From Nymphalis io (lineage: Eukaryota > Arthropoda > Insecta > Lepidoptera > Nymphalidae), in NCBI RefSeq assembly GCF_905147045.1, contig NC_065905.1:4216001-4280000 (forward strand): DNA of 64,000 bases, read 5' to 3'. Positions within the stretch are counted from its first letter, which is position 1, and the number at the start of each line of letters is the position of its first letter. The translations under genes and the position numbers were made by a program. Below the pieces are notes generated by a model that was not told the origin of the DNA, did no database searches, and saw nothing but the letters and a program-made list of their open reading frames with translations. Below are positions 25,301-31,893 of the stretch, piece after piece.

Positions 25301-25425
25301 ATACCATATTCTTCTACGTCATCAACTCAATCCATGGCATTGCTAATCGATTCAGCGTCTGGCTGGTCACCAGGAGTATGGAGAACACGCGCAGGAAGGC
25401 GTTGAGAAAGTACAAAAAACAATAA
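16291..25425 (+). CDS. HSD17B12-like very-long-chain 3-oxoacyl-CoA reductase / hydroxysteroid dehydrogenase, five exons, N-terminus not found
   Basis: Short-chain dehydrogenase of the HSD17B12 (insect spidey, nematode let-767) type. Family role: NADPH-dependent reduction of 3-oxoacyl-CoA in ER fatty-acid elongation, with steroid activity reported for some members. Exons 16291-16337, 19021-19096, 20609-20777, 23868-24036 and 25096-25425 join in frame to 262 residues plus stop. Seen: cofactor motif TGSTDGIG, then NNVGISY, NMIKAN, a serine 13 residues before the catalytic tyrosine, and YAAAK ending exon 4. PEYFLDLPDW is typical of the family. The C-terminus KYKKQ fits a KxKxx ER-retrieval signal. 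All junctions are GT-AG; phases are 0, 1, 2, 0, and the first visible exon enters in phase 1 needing one base from upstream. Family length is about 310 residues, so about 50, including the membrane anchor, lie on an exon not found here or outside the window. No stops or frameshifts: probably functional. Confidence 0.9.
16442..16770. mobile_element. Inverted-repeat element carrying a gag-like fragment (SDR intron)
   Basis: GGCAGCCAGAAGTCTGGG at 16442-16459 occurs as an exact reverse complement at 16753-16770, giving perfect 18-bp ends to a 329-bp segment. On its - strand the interior reads MEHARPPSELKMDG, then in another frame WKKWKQQF and FLKSSGVHAESM, resembling the start of the gag of zinc-knuckle (K02A2.6-like) gypsy retrotransposons, with frameshifts. 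No target duplication could be recognised. It starts 104 nt after the exon at 16337. Confidence 0.6.
16471..16710 (-). pseudogene. gag N-terminal fragment of a gypsy-type retrotransposon
   Basis: An open frame starting MEHARPPSELKMDG. The homologous reading changes frame within 20 codons and then shows W-x-x-W and FLKSSG-like residues. Gag of these elements is several hundred residues, so only the first 70 or so are represented. It is confined between the two 18-bp inverted repeats. The identification rests on a remembered family pattern and is moderate. Confidence 0.45.
17622..17889 (+). mobile_element. SINE-3 with duplicated 3' tail, in SDR intron
   Basis: Body from CAGATATACTACCGC to TGGCCCATATGCTCG. 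The tail then occurs twice: CGTTCGCCTACCTATACTAT plus an A-run, then CCGTCCGCCTACCTATTCTAT plus an A-run. Confidence 0.82.
18659..18964 (+). mobile_element. SINE-1 in SDR intron
   Basis: GTCGAGATGTCCCAGTGGTAAGAACG head, B box-like GGGTACAAACCC, body and TTACTTACTTTACTTATG tail. TTCGAAAA flanks both sides (18651-18658, 18965-18972). It ends 56 nt before the exon at 19021. Confidence 0.85.
19021..19096 (+). CDS. SDR exon 2 of those visible
   Basis: Acceptor TTGTCCACAG, donor GTACAG. Encodes LAARGCDIILVSRSIDKL and a short continuation, the second beta strand and the SRS segment that favours NADP(H) in this family. Ends in phase 1. The preceding 2.7-kb intron contains a gag-like inverted-repeat element, a SINE-3 and a SINE-1. 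Confidence 0.87.
19264..19545 (+). mobile_element. SINE-2, degenerate, in SDR intron
   Basis: Head TGCCATAGTGGCTGCAGATAA, B box-like GGTTAGAATCCCGGTTCAAGC, then TTATTTGGTTTTTCTG and a GTGCATTTGCATTTGCGCAAATAC tail block. Confidence 0.55.
20118..20411 (+). mobile_element. SINE-1, degenerate
   Basis: Recognisable blocks in order: AGCGGGTTTAAACC, TTTATAATTCATCTCGTACTT, CCACCAATCCGCATTAGAGCAG, then a TTTACTTTAC tail. Strongly diverged; lies in the intron before the exon at 20609. Confidence 0.7.
20609..20777 (+). CDS. SDR exon 3 of those visible (NNVGISY)
   Basis: Acceptor TTTCCCCACAG, donor GTGAGT. Encodes a segment from ESEYKVNTKTVQADF through LEIGTLVNNVGISYTYPEYF to LPDW. NNVG is the fold-stabilising SDR motif, and ISYxYPEYFLD is characteristic of HSD17B12-type enzymes. 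Ends in phase 2. A SINE-3 copy begins about 30 nt after the donor. Confidence 0.9.
20806..20973 (-). mobile_element. SINE-3 truncated copy just after an SDR splice donor
   Basis: TTTTTTTATAGAATAGGAAGG through CCACTAACCTTGGGAAC to TATGTCCCTTTG; the head half is missing and a (TC)n tract follows. Begins about 30 nt after the donor at 20778. Confidence 0.82.
20984..21001. repeat. (TC)n tract in SDR intron
   Basis: TCTCTCTCTCTCTCTCTCTT directly after the truncated end of a SINE-3. Confidence 0.9.
21611..21800 (-). mobile_element. SINE-2 5' half with clear tRNA-like head
   Basis: In reverse complement: TACTGTCTCGTTGGTCTAGA (A box), then ACTGGGTTCAAACCCCAGG (B box), CGGGCACTTAAAAAGTTATT, and the truncated body ending near CAATCCGACGGCAATC. 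Confidence 0.8.
21912..22026 (-). mobile_element. SINE-1 fragment, 3' half
   Basis: Diverged reverse copy: CCGCTGGGTTGGCGCCTTC, CACGCTGTTCCAATGAGAATTGG and CCTCACGATGTCTTCG match the SINE-1 3' half in order. Confidence 0.6.
22482..22616 (-). mobile_element. SINE-3 tail half, diverged
   Basis: TTTTTTTTATAGGTTGCCAG, GTAATTGGTCACCACCGC, GTAAGAAATATTAGCCATCCC and TCAATGCGCGATCACCAC. Confidence 0.65.
23228..23345 (-). pseudogene. RTE-type LINE 3' end: last codons of the reverse transcriptase and (GATT)n tail
   Basis: On the - strand AAGAAGGTGGCGGGCACC begins KKVAGTN, then a stop where Trp is usual, MRKAEDRELWRTLG and a shift into the CAGCAGTGGAC (QQW) block, ending in GATTGATTGATTG. This is the conserved C-terminus of RTE reverse transcriptases, also seen at 37.97 kb (KKVAGSGWM). 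The copy is a heavily 5'-truncated insertion in an SDR intron. Confidence 0.72.
23411..23735 (-). pseudogene. piggyBac-family transposase fragment, frameshifted
   Basis: In SDR intron sequence, - strand. One frame gives NIPSQHVTIDDQLLGVRGRC and PFRMYI; after a TA-repeat expansion and a shift near 23530 another frame gives KYGITLICDNATKYMIDAIP, then YLRKCTQTNGLPLG. The order TIDDQLL, RGRCPFRMYIP.KP.KYG, then CD matches the RNase H-like core of piggyBac/PGBD4-like transposases. It is about 100 residues of a protein near 600 long, and no terminal repeats were found, so it is a dead relic. Confidence 0.78.
23868..24036 (+). CDS. SDR exon 4 of those visible (active site Ser, Tyr, Lys)
   Basis: Acceptor CTTCCATCAG, donor GTAGGT. 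Encodes WEQSVSNMIKANVVSVTRM, then a hydrophobic helix, then GKGVVINIGSGSS and LLTVYAAAK. The active-site asparagine (IKAN), serine (13 residues before Tyr) and YxxxK are all present, so catalytic capacity looks intact. Ends in phase 0 directly after the catalytic lysine. Confidence 0.9.
24389..24407. repeat. Short perfect hairpin in SDR intron
   Basis: CCGGCG, loop ATGATGA, CGCCGG. The GC-rich stem stands out in an AT-rich intron; nothing else marks it as an RNA gene. Confidence 0.4.
24720..24885. other. GC-richer unassigned segment in SDR intron
   Basis: AAGTCGACAACATAGGACTC, GGCTGTCGGGGCGCTATTTC, TCCCGGCGCACTCCGC and TCTAGATCGGAACTTCTTAT. Looks like transposon-derived DNA but has no second copy here, no frame and no inverted ends that I can see. 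Confidence 0.35.
25096..25425 (+). CDS. SDR terminal exon (PGFV motif, KxKxx tail)
   Basis: Acceptor TTATTTTCAG. Encodes AYVNKFSEGLDMEYGKKGI, then QCVLPGFVCSNMSGIR (the conserved PG-(F/Y)-V loop of the substrate/cofactor pocket) and a C-terminal half ending RKALRKYKKQ and TAA. PGYLPHTIFFYVIN is family-typical. The basic tail suits ER retrieval. Confidence 0.9.
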   Translation, partial: AYVNKFSEGLDMEYGKKGIIVQCVLPGFVCSNMSGIRRSTLIAPTAETFVKSAISLVGTTSKTPGYLPHTIFFYVINSIHGIANRFSVWLVTRSMENTRRKALRKYKKQ

Positions 25426-25749
25426 TTCTTTTTAGTTTATTGGGTGTAAACAAATTGGAATTACTAATACTATATTAATATTAAATTATTTGCACTAGAA
25501 GTGTATTGCATGTCATTATTGCCAAAGACATATATTGTTTTTACATACGTAATTCCATTCAAGTGTTATTCTCATTATACTGTGTGAAAAATCTTTTGAA
25601 GAATACGTAATTAAAATTGTGATTTTAATTTTCGTTGTTTTAAAATTTGACGTTAACAGATTAAAAAAAATTGTTAACGTTATAAGACTCCGGAATGGAA
25701 TGGCGTTATGTAAAGCTTGTTTAAAAAAGTGTTATGATTTTTACGAAAT

Positions 25750-25755
25750 AATAAA
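25750..25755 (+). terminator. Candidate poly(A) signal for the SDR gene
   Basis: AATAAA about 325 nt after the SDR stop. The sequence is so AT-rich that the hexamer recurs by chance (for example near 26365), so the assignment is weak. Confidence 0.3.
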
Positions 25756-26554
25756 TATCCAATTGGCTTATGGATAGTAGAACACTTGGTAACGTAATTA
25801 GTTACCTAATACCGCTAGATACTATCCATGAAAAGTCGATGTAAATACTCTTTACCTGAGGCTGTTAATATTTGGCATTTTGGTGTTATGTAGTCATTTT
25901 ATTTTATTCAAGGATGCGAGGAAATAGTTCAAAAACTTAATTTACAGTAGAAAGTGGGACTGTGTTAGAATAATAGATTCATTTTTGTAGATATTAAAAT
26001 GGTTTCAAATATAAATATGTGTTTTATTAACCTCGCTATGGTGTAAGTACTAATAACTTTGTAAATAAATTTTACATTTTACTTGTAAATTTTTACGACT
26101 ATTTAACCGTCTCGTCGATCTAGTGCTAGTAGTTAGCACTCACTAGCACGGTCGGGTTTGTACCGATGGATACTTTTTAAATATATTGCTATATTATTAA
26201 CAACGATTTTTTTAGTACAAGAATAAGACTAACTTTGATAGTATATTATTCACATTTTATTTGTAATTTTTATAACAATTAAATTGAACGTAAATTAATT
26301 TTATGATGATTCAATTTTATAAACTGTATATATTTTTTGTTAATATTTTGTTAATAAGGCTTTAATAAAGCAAGCAGGAAGCGACAGAAAAACAAGGTAA
26401 GAAAAATAAATATGATTTTCTTAGTTTTTGCTATAAGAAAAAGACTAATAAAAATGTATATAAATGATAGCTGCATGATTTTGCTATTTTTAATAGTATT
26501 CTAAGTCTAGTAAAGGTCCAGGGGAGAATGTTAGTTCACTTCTTCCACACTTTT

Positions 26555-26660
26555 CACACTTCCAACTTCTAGGTTCCGGGCTGCTATTGAGAATTTTTGA
26601 TAGAAAAACTTTAACTTTATTGACCCAACCTGGGTATTGAACCCAAAACTTAACACAAAC
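26555..26660 (-). mobile_element. SINE-2 fragment
   Basis: TTCCAACTTCTAGGTTCCGG, GCTGCTATTGAGAA and TATTGACCCAACCTGGGTATTGAACCC give the head and first part of the body in reverse. Confidence 0.6.
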
Positions 26661-26692
26661 AACAACGGCACAGGTTAAAGGTTCTTCTATTA

Positions 26693-26885
26693 CCCTATTT
26701 TTTCGCTGGAAAGACGCTTTTACGCGTTTCTCCTACATGGGGTGGAGGGTATGTGTAACTTACTGGCGCCTTGAACTGCCAGTGCACGGGAGTACCCACT
26801 AAAAACCCAGCGGTACCCTCACCGTCTCATCGAGGGGCACCGCGGGATCGCTTCCGCTTACTACTGTGACGCCCGTCACCGTTTG
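26693..26885 (-). mobile_element. SINE-6, reverse copy
   Basis: ATTTTTTCGCTGGAAAGACGC, GGCGCCTTGAACTGCC, AGTACCCACTAAAAACCCAG, GGTACCCTCACCGTCTC and GCGGGATCGCTTCCGC are the reverse complement of the 39668 element with about the same length. Confidence 0.72.
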
Positions 26886-27244
26886 CCCTGTGCTAGTTTC
26901 TACACATAATTATTTACGTAAAACAATGGATTGTCCATTGTACATATATTAATTTTTCTTATGAAGTTAATTTAATGATTTCAAGGTAATAAATAGATGC
27001 TAGATAGATGAAGCTATGTATGTCGAAGATATATTTGTCACGGACTTTTGTCATTTTTTTATGTCAACTCTTAAATTTGCTGTGCCGAATGAGATATTCG
27101 ATGATTTCGACTACATTTCAAGTACGAAAGCTTATTTCAGTCAGTCTTAAGTTAAACACACAATATATGGTGCAAATAATCCTTATTAATATTATAAATT
27201 CGAAAATGAGTTCGCTTGGTACGCTTCCACTTGATATTTTGTAA

Positions 27245-27540
27245 TTTTACTGGTGGTAGAGCTTTGTGCAAGCTCGTCTGGGTAGGTACCACCCACTCAT
27301 CAGATATTCTACCGCAAAACAGCAGTACTTGGTATTGTAGTGTTTCGGTTTGAAGGGTGAGTGATCCAGTGTAATTACAGGCAAAAGGGACATAACATCT
27401 TAGTTCCCAAGGTTGGTGGCGCATTGGTGATGTAAGCGATGGTTAACATTTCTTACAATGCCAATGTCAATGAGCGTTGGTGACGACTTACCATTAGGTG
27501 GCCCATATGCTCGTCCGCCTTACTATTGTATAAAAAAAAA
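27245..27540 (+). mobile_element. SINE-3, full length
   Basis: TACTGGTGGTAGAGCTTTGTG to CGTCCGCCTTACTATTGTAT followed by nine A. All family blocks are present. Short ATTTTGT strings on both sides may be the target duplication. Confidence 0.88.
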
Positions 27541-28354
27541 TACATTTTGTGAGGGATACAGAAAATGACACAGAGTACCTAACCCTTGTCCTTCCCCTCC
27601 TTACACACGGGAATTATTACAAAATAAATAACAACAGCAACTACAAACAATATATTATTAATAAAAAAAATGTTTTGTGACGTATTGATTTATTACTTAT
27701 ATATATTTTTTTTTTCAGGAAATCAAAACTGGAAGCGTGATACTATGTATATACATATAACGAGGTATACAAACCACTATTGGATGTCTTAAATTTTAAT
27801 AAAAGTTCCCTAGTAGTGTGTCAAGGTCAAGCGATATTTCAACAAAGGTAACTTAGGTTACACGAATAGTGTTCTTTATTTAGACCAAATTTTTATTAAT
27901 TTTTTATTTTCCAGTCAATCATTCCAACTTCTTTCCTTTCATTTTGCAAACTCCCATCTTAAATAATGCCTGCATACTAAAGTCAACATGCTATCCAAGT
28001 TTGTGCATCTCCCTGTCTTGATTGACAATAAATGACAGTTTTTGAATGTTGAAAGAGATCAATTTATTAATATGAGGTGCAGTTATATAAATTATTAATA
28101 TATACAAGACCGATCTGTCCGATGGTACATGTTGTTGGTAGAGAAGTGTTGTTAGCGTAAAACGATTGGCGTCGTGTCTTCTGACAGAAACGGAAAAACG
28201 TTCCGCCACAGATTTATAATGCCAGTGTCAAAGTGACGTTCGGGAATTTATCAAGCTATATTACATCTTATGTCTAATTCGTAATACAATAATAAATATA
28301 AATGCCACGATCCCTTTCAAGGTTTAATTTGAGCGATGATGTATAGCTATTCTA

Positions 28355-28445
28355 TAAAAACAAACTTGAAACTCACCGCAGAACACGATCGTGAAATGTC
28401 GGATAGTGATATACGACATTGACTTTAATAATTATATAATGAAAG
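28355..28445 (+). repeat. Dispersed repeat R5, copy 4
   Basis: AAACTTGAAACTCACCGCAG, ACACGATCGTGAAATGTCGG, AGTGATATACGAC and CTTTAATAATTATATAATG. It lies outside the other repeats, which shows R5 is not merely the end of a SINE. Confidence 0.55.
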
Positions 28446-29301
28446 GGTTATAATTGCGTATAATAGTAAATCGGTTTTCAACATTCAGCAAGTGAAATAT
28501 GAAGTGAGTTTTTACTGAATAGCCCAGCAGCATTTTGTTTTATAATTATAGATATAACCTTCTAATATTAAATAGGTCATTAAATTATATTTTATTACGT
28601 GTAATAATTGGTTATAACTTGTAAGGTATTTGTACCCATGTTGTTTGCTACAAAAACGTGAAGATGAAGACGGACAACAGCAATGCTCAGTTAAAAAAAA
28701 AAGAAAGAAAATAATTGTAAATTATGTTAATGCCACACACGAGGGAGAAAGCATGTCGGGACTCGGGACTGATCGGTTCCATTTTTTTGTTATCAAAGGC
28801 AAACTTAGACAATTGCAAACAGATTTAATTTAATAATTTAATGTCACGTCAAATTAAAAATACATGACAATCATAGTCGCTGTCTTAATCCCAAGACTAC
28901 AAGTTTAATTTTGAACAAAATTATTTATAAATAATTTAATGACATGAAATAGCATAATTCTTGATTATAAGTACTTTTTTTAATATTATCGTTATCATTT
29001 GTTTTATTTCTACCCTTAACTTAGCTGCTTCGCCCGCGTTAAACTTTCCGCTTTTGAGGCGATCATTTATTGACTTACTCAATAAATAGTCTATCTAACG
29101 GCAAGTTATCAATTAGGGTGATCTAATTAAACAATTTCATTATATTTCAATAAATCACATAAAACCTTTTTTCTATATATATTTTTAATGACTCCAAGTG
29201 ACACTTAATTATTATGTCAAATTGACTTTTGAATGAAAAAATAATAATTAAAGAATCAAATTCTTTGTTAAAAAATAATATGACGAAAAATTAAAAACAA
29301 A
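28446..29301. other. Region upstream of the micropeptide array
   Basis: This should contain the promoter or an upstream intron of the array, but no clear TATA/initiator pair or splice acceptor could be chosen in this AT-rich sequence. A 67-codon frame at 28630 (+) has biased composition and no paralogue. CTTAGCTGCTTCGCCCGCG at 29022 is a Helitron-like scrap. Confidence 0.45.
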
Positions 29302-29337
29302 ATGGATATTAATACAGATGGAATGTATGTACCTTAA
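29302..29337 (+). CDS. 11-residue leader ORF of the micropeptide array
   Basis: ATG to TAA encoding MDINTDGMYVP. The start context has A at -3 and G at +4, as for ORFs A-C downstream. It ends 11 nt before ORF A and is in another frame. It could be a translated micropeptide (insect polycistronic tal/pri/mlpt genes make peptides this short, though without this sequence), a regulatory upstream ORF, or chance. There is no paralogue in the window, so evidence for coding is much weaker than for ORFs A-D. Confidence 0.35.
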   Translation: MDINTDGMYVP

Positions 29338-29348
29338 CTTAAATAATT

Positions 29349-29480
29349 ATGGGTAGAAAAACATCTGATTCAACTTGCGGACTCAGTTTTAATTTGAACC
29401 AGCTGCTCATGATCATTGGTTCAATAGTGATACTTGTACTATTATTCCTCATCGTTTGCCACATCGTTAATGGACGATAG
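29349..29480 (+). CDS. Micropeptide A: 43-residue single-pass membrane peptide, family unknown
   Basis: First of four tightly packed small ORFs. Encodes MGRKTSDSTCGLSFNLNQ, then about 22 hydrophobic residues (residues 19-40) with Cys37 near the membrane exit, ending NGR. No signal-peptidase site stands out, so a single-pass membrane peptide is the likeliest form. The start has A at -3 and G at +4. It matches ORF C at 19 of 28 aligned residues from FNLNQLL to the final Asn, and 10 of those 19 identical residues use different codons, so the reading frame has been selected. ORF B follows 9 nt after the stop. I do not recognise the family; size and topology recall membrane micropeptides such as SERCA regulators or other small integral membrane proteins, but no specific match is claimed. 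Confidence 0.8.
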   Translation: MGRKTSDSTCGLSFNLNQLLMIIGSIVILVLLFLIVCHIVNGR

Positions 29481-29489
29481 ATACATAAT

Positions 29490-29612
29490 ATGGGGAGAAA
29501 AGATGACATTTGCTACAACGTTGACATCCTACAAATTCTTCTGATAGCGTTCGCGTTTGTTACACTTCTCGTTGTAATGAGCTGGATGTGTAAATACTTT
29601 CAAGGAACGTGA
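29490..29612 (+). CDS. Micropeptide B: 40-residue single-pass membrane peptide, family unknown
   Basis: Second ORF of the array. Begins MGRKDDICYNVD, has a hydrophobic helix at about residues 13-33 containing LLIAFAFVTLL, and leaves the membrane at MCKY, followed by FQGT. The first four residues match ORF A (MGRK), but the helix belongs to a different family, shared with ORF D: 15 of 23 aligned positions are identical from LQ to MCKY, 9 of those with synonymous codon changes. The start has A at -3 and G at +4. The 9-nt gap from A and 13-nt gap to C leave no room for separate promoters, so the ORFs would share one mRNA and need reinitiation, leaky scanning or internal entry. Function unknown. 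Confidence 0.8.
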   Translation: MGRKDDICYNVDILQILLIAFAFVTLLVVMSWMCKYFQGT

Positions 29613-29625
29613 TTATTATTTGACC

Positions 29626-29748
29626 ATGGGCGAGAAAATCGGTTTGGCTTTCAATTTGAACCAACTGCTTACTATCATCGGATCAATGGTCGTGCTTGGA
29701 TTGCTTTTTGTAATTATCTGCAATTTAATGAATAAAATACCCGATTGA
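29626..29748 (+). CDS. Micropeptide C: 40-residue paralogue of A
   Basis: Third ORF, in a different frame from A and B. Encodes MGEKIGLAFNLNQLL, then a helix to about residue 36 with Cys32 near its end, then NKIPD. It shares FNLNQLL, IIGS, a LLF core and the exit-side Cys with A, but has a shorter N-terminus. The start context ACCATGG is the strongest of the array. The order A-B-C-D with A like C and B like D shows that a two-ORF unit duplicated in tandem. ORF D starts 4 nt after this stop, close enough for termination-reinitiation. No frameshift or stop interrupts it. Function unknown. Confidence 0.8.
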   Translation: MGEKIGLAFNLNQLLTIIGSMVVLGLLFVIICNLMNKIPD

Positions 29749-29752
29749 AAAC

Positions 29753-29875
29753 ATGAAAAGATTTGAAGAATCGAACGATGATTTGCAATTTATACTCATT
29801 GCTTTCTCGTTTGTATTATTGCTTATGGGAATGAAATACATGTGCAAATATATACTGGAATTGCCTCCGTCGTAG
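29753..29875 (+). CDS. Micropeptide D: 40-residue paralogue of B
   Basis: Fourth ORF, in a third frame. Encodes MKRFEESNDD, then a helix at about residues 11-31 containing LQFILIAFSFVLLL, then MCKY and ILELPPS. It keeps the LQ, LIAF, FV, LL and MCKY positions of B but not the MGRK start; both have an acidic pair (DD) just before the helix. The start has A at -3. A Cys-Lys-Tyr cluster at the membrane exit is common to B and D, and a Cys sits near the helix end in all four peptides. A candidate poly(A) signal lies about 135 nt downstream. Function unknown. Confidence 0.8.
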   Translation: MKRFEESNDDLQFILIAFSFVLLLMGMKYMCKYILELPPS

Positions 29876-30009
29876 TTGGAAATTTTCATAATACCGTTCA
29901 CTTTGCGGGTTGCATATTTTGAGGCTGCCGCAAACCAAAATGAAATTGTAATTGCTATCCACATATCCCCGTATTGTCAACAATCCGAACGTTGAATGCT
30001 ATTAATTTA

Positions 30010-30015
30010 AATAAA
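30010..30015 (+). terminator. Candidate poly(A) signal of the micropeptide array
   Basis: AATAAA 135 nt after the stop of micropeptide D, in AATTTAAATAAAGCG. The position suits a short 3' UTR, but AT-rich sequence makes the hexamer common. Confidence 0.4.
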
Positions 30016-30261
30016 GCGTAAATTGTATTTTATCGTTATTTTAATAACAAAAACAATAAATGATGTGTTTAATATAAAACTTGAAAACAATACTTGTTTT
30101 ATTAACAAAATTTGTGCGCAATGTATTATCATATATTCAACCGATTTTGGGATAAATTTCCTATATTTTATATATTAAATTCTCTTAAAAGGCCTAAGAC
30201 AAGAATATCCCTCATACTTCAATTTGTCTAAGCAACATAATAATACTGGGTTAATGTGTAC

Positions 30262-30332
30262 CAACGTCTGGGTGGACTAGTAAGTGAGCCAATGTAATTA
30301 GTGGCACAAGGAACGTAATTAAGATCTTAATT
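30262..30332 (+). mobile_element. SINE-3 fragment
   Basis: ACGTCTGGGTGGACTAG, AGTGAGCCAATGTAATTAG and GGCACAAGGAACGTAA only. Confidence 0.5.
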
Positions 30333-31245
30333 ACCATCATATATATATATAATATTAATAGATTAAAAAAAAAACAAATATCCAGCTCGTCAGCCATTTA
30401 TAATATCTCTCCATATTTACAAATTACAACTCTTTTAGACGCCCTTTTTAAAAGACCATGTTGCCAACTTAAAAATATTAAAAAGACAGTTACCTTTTAA
30501 GAGAAAAATATTACGTCATACATACTTATTTATAAATTATAATGAAGTTAATGAAATATGGGAAAACAAAATAATATAAATTAAATATACTATTAATATG
30601 AAATATTTATCAATCTCCTTAATCAGTAATTGTAGATAGTTTAGATAGGTCTCTTATAATAAATATATTGTTTAATTTTCTGTGTTTTTCAGGAAAGACA
30701 CCGTATTAAAGTAGATATATATATATATACGTATAGGTTTTTAATTAATATATCAAAATTAAATTCACTTCCGTACAAACTATGACCACGAGGATGCCAC
30801 CATTCCAAGAATGCAATGAACATTCGTTGAGTCGCAATTCCAACTCGGAGCCACAAATGAACCAGCTCTCCAAGTGATTAAAACTAGAAGTAATACGATG
30901 AAATGCTAAATCCTTTCATTTATTTTGAATTTGACATTAAAAATTCATTTGATAATTCAATTCTTATCAGGTGTATTTTCTCATTAAGATTTAACCATAA
31001 AATATATTTAATTAATCCTCATGAATATAAAGGTTTGTCTTTATATATTTATTTAAAAAACCTTAATGATTAAGACGCTGTACTTTTTGTCTTCAACAAT
31101 GGAATGACTTCGTAGCGGTGGTTCTCAGAAATTATCATAACTTTTATTCTATTATAACTTCTCTTCTGCAATGTAATTAAATATTTAAAGGTAACGACAC
31201 AAAAATATGTATTACATTTTTATGATAATGTTGACCTGATCGATG
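30333..31245. other. AT-rich region, nothing identified
   Basis: CCAAGAATGCAATGAACATTCG at about 30800 resembles CAAGAATGCTAGCAGCATTT at 11803, a possible shared ancient repeat. No genes. Confidence 0.45.
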
Positions 31246-31249
31246 TCAG

Positions 31250-31499
31250 CCTCGGCGGCCATTCAATTAAATTGAATTTTTGTGGGTTCGATTCCTACCC
31301 AGGACAGACATTTGTGTTCATGAACATGTCTGTTTGTCCTGAGTCTGAGTGTAATTATCTATGTAAGTATGTATTTACAAAAGAAAAGTAGTATATGTAG
31401 TATAACAGTTGTCTGGTTTCCATAGCACAAGCTTTGTACAAGCTTAATTTGGGATCAGATAGCCGTGTGTACAAAATGTCCCAGGATATTATTATTATT
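31250..31499 (+). mobile_element. SINE-4 with damaged A box
   Basis: The head is altered (TCGGCGGCCATTCAATT), the B box TGTGGGTTCGATTCCTACCC is intact and the body runs to TGTCCCAGGATATTATTATT. A SINE-2 starts at its tail. Confidence 0.82.
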
Positions 31500-31690
31500 A
31501 AAGGCAGTCTGCACAGGACATAATATTATATTGCACAAGCTTATACCCAACCATAAGTGCACTATCATAATCCGATGAGACGTCAAATTTGACACGATAT
31601 GAAATAGTTCAGGCGTAGAACTAACGGCTTTAAGTGTTTTCCGAGGCACGAGAACTCCAGAGTCCGAGTTGTTACTGAGAAGTTCTCAAC
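31500..31690 (-). mobile_element. SINE-2, reverse
   Basis: GGCAGTCTGCACAGGACATA, GTGCACTATCATAATCCGATGAG, TTTTCCGAGGCACGAGAAC and GAGTTGTTACTGAGAAG; the head is lost. It abuts the 3' end of a SINE-4 copy. Confidence 0.7.
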
Positions 31691-31737
31691 GGAAATACCC
31701 AATTATTATAGAAAATTTTAGACAATTATGGATGTTA

Positions 31738-31893
31738 TAGTGAGTTTGATTGTTATGTTTTCACTTTAAAATTACTCTACTGATCATCATGAAGTTTTGC
31801 ATACACATTGTTAGAGGTAGGTAGAGCTAAGGACATAGCGTTCCTTACAACTGCCTTATGAGCCGCGTGTTCTCCCTTAACACACGGGCGAAG
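31738..31893 (+). mobile_element. Helitron-like element interrupted by a LINE
   Basis: GTGAGTTTGATTGTTATG, GATCATCATGAAGTTTTGC, ATACACATTGTTAGAGG and ACACACGGGCGAAGC, then an abrupt switch to TTTTTTTATTTTATTTTATT, the 3' end of the reverse LINE. The expected GGCGGAAACTAG end is missing at this junction. Confidence 0.65.

Larger units (their letters stand above)
25756..28354. other. Intergenic region between SDR and the micropeptide array
   Basis: Holds a SINE-2 piece, a SINE-6 and a full SINE-3 (separate entries). The reading frame at 27991-28209 (-) has no recognisable feature. Confidence 0.5.

Noticed and set aside
28630..28833. 67-codon frame with KKKRKK
   Set aside because: Low-complexity A-rich centre, no domain, no second copy; possibly chance.
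29725..29964. 79-codon reverse frame
   Set aside because: Antisense to micropeptides C/D; no helix pattern or paralogue, whereas the forward ORFs show duplicated structure.
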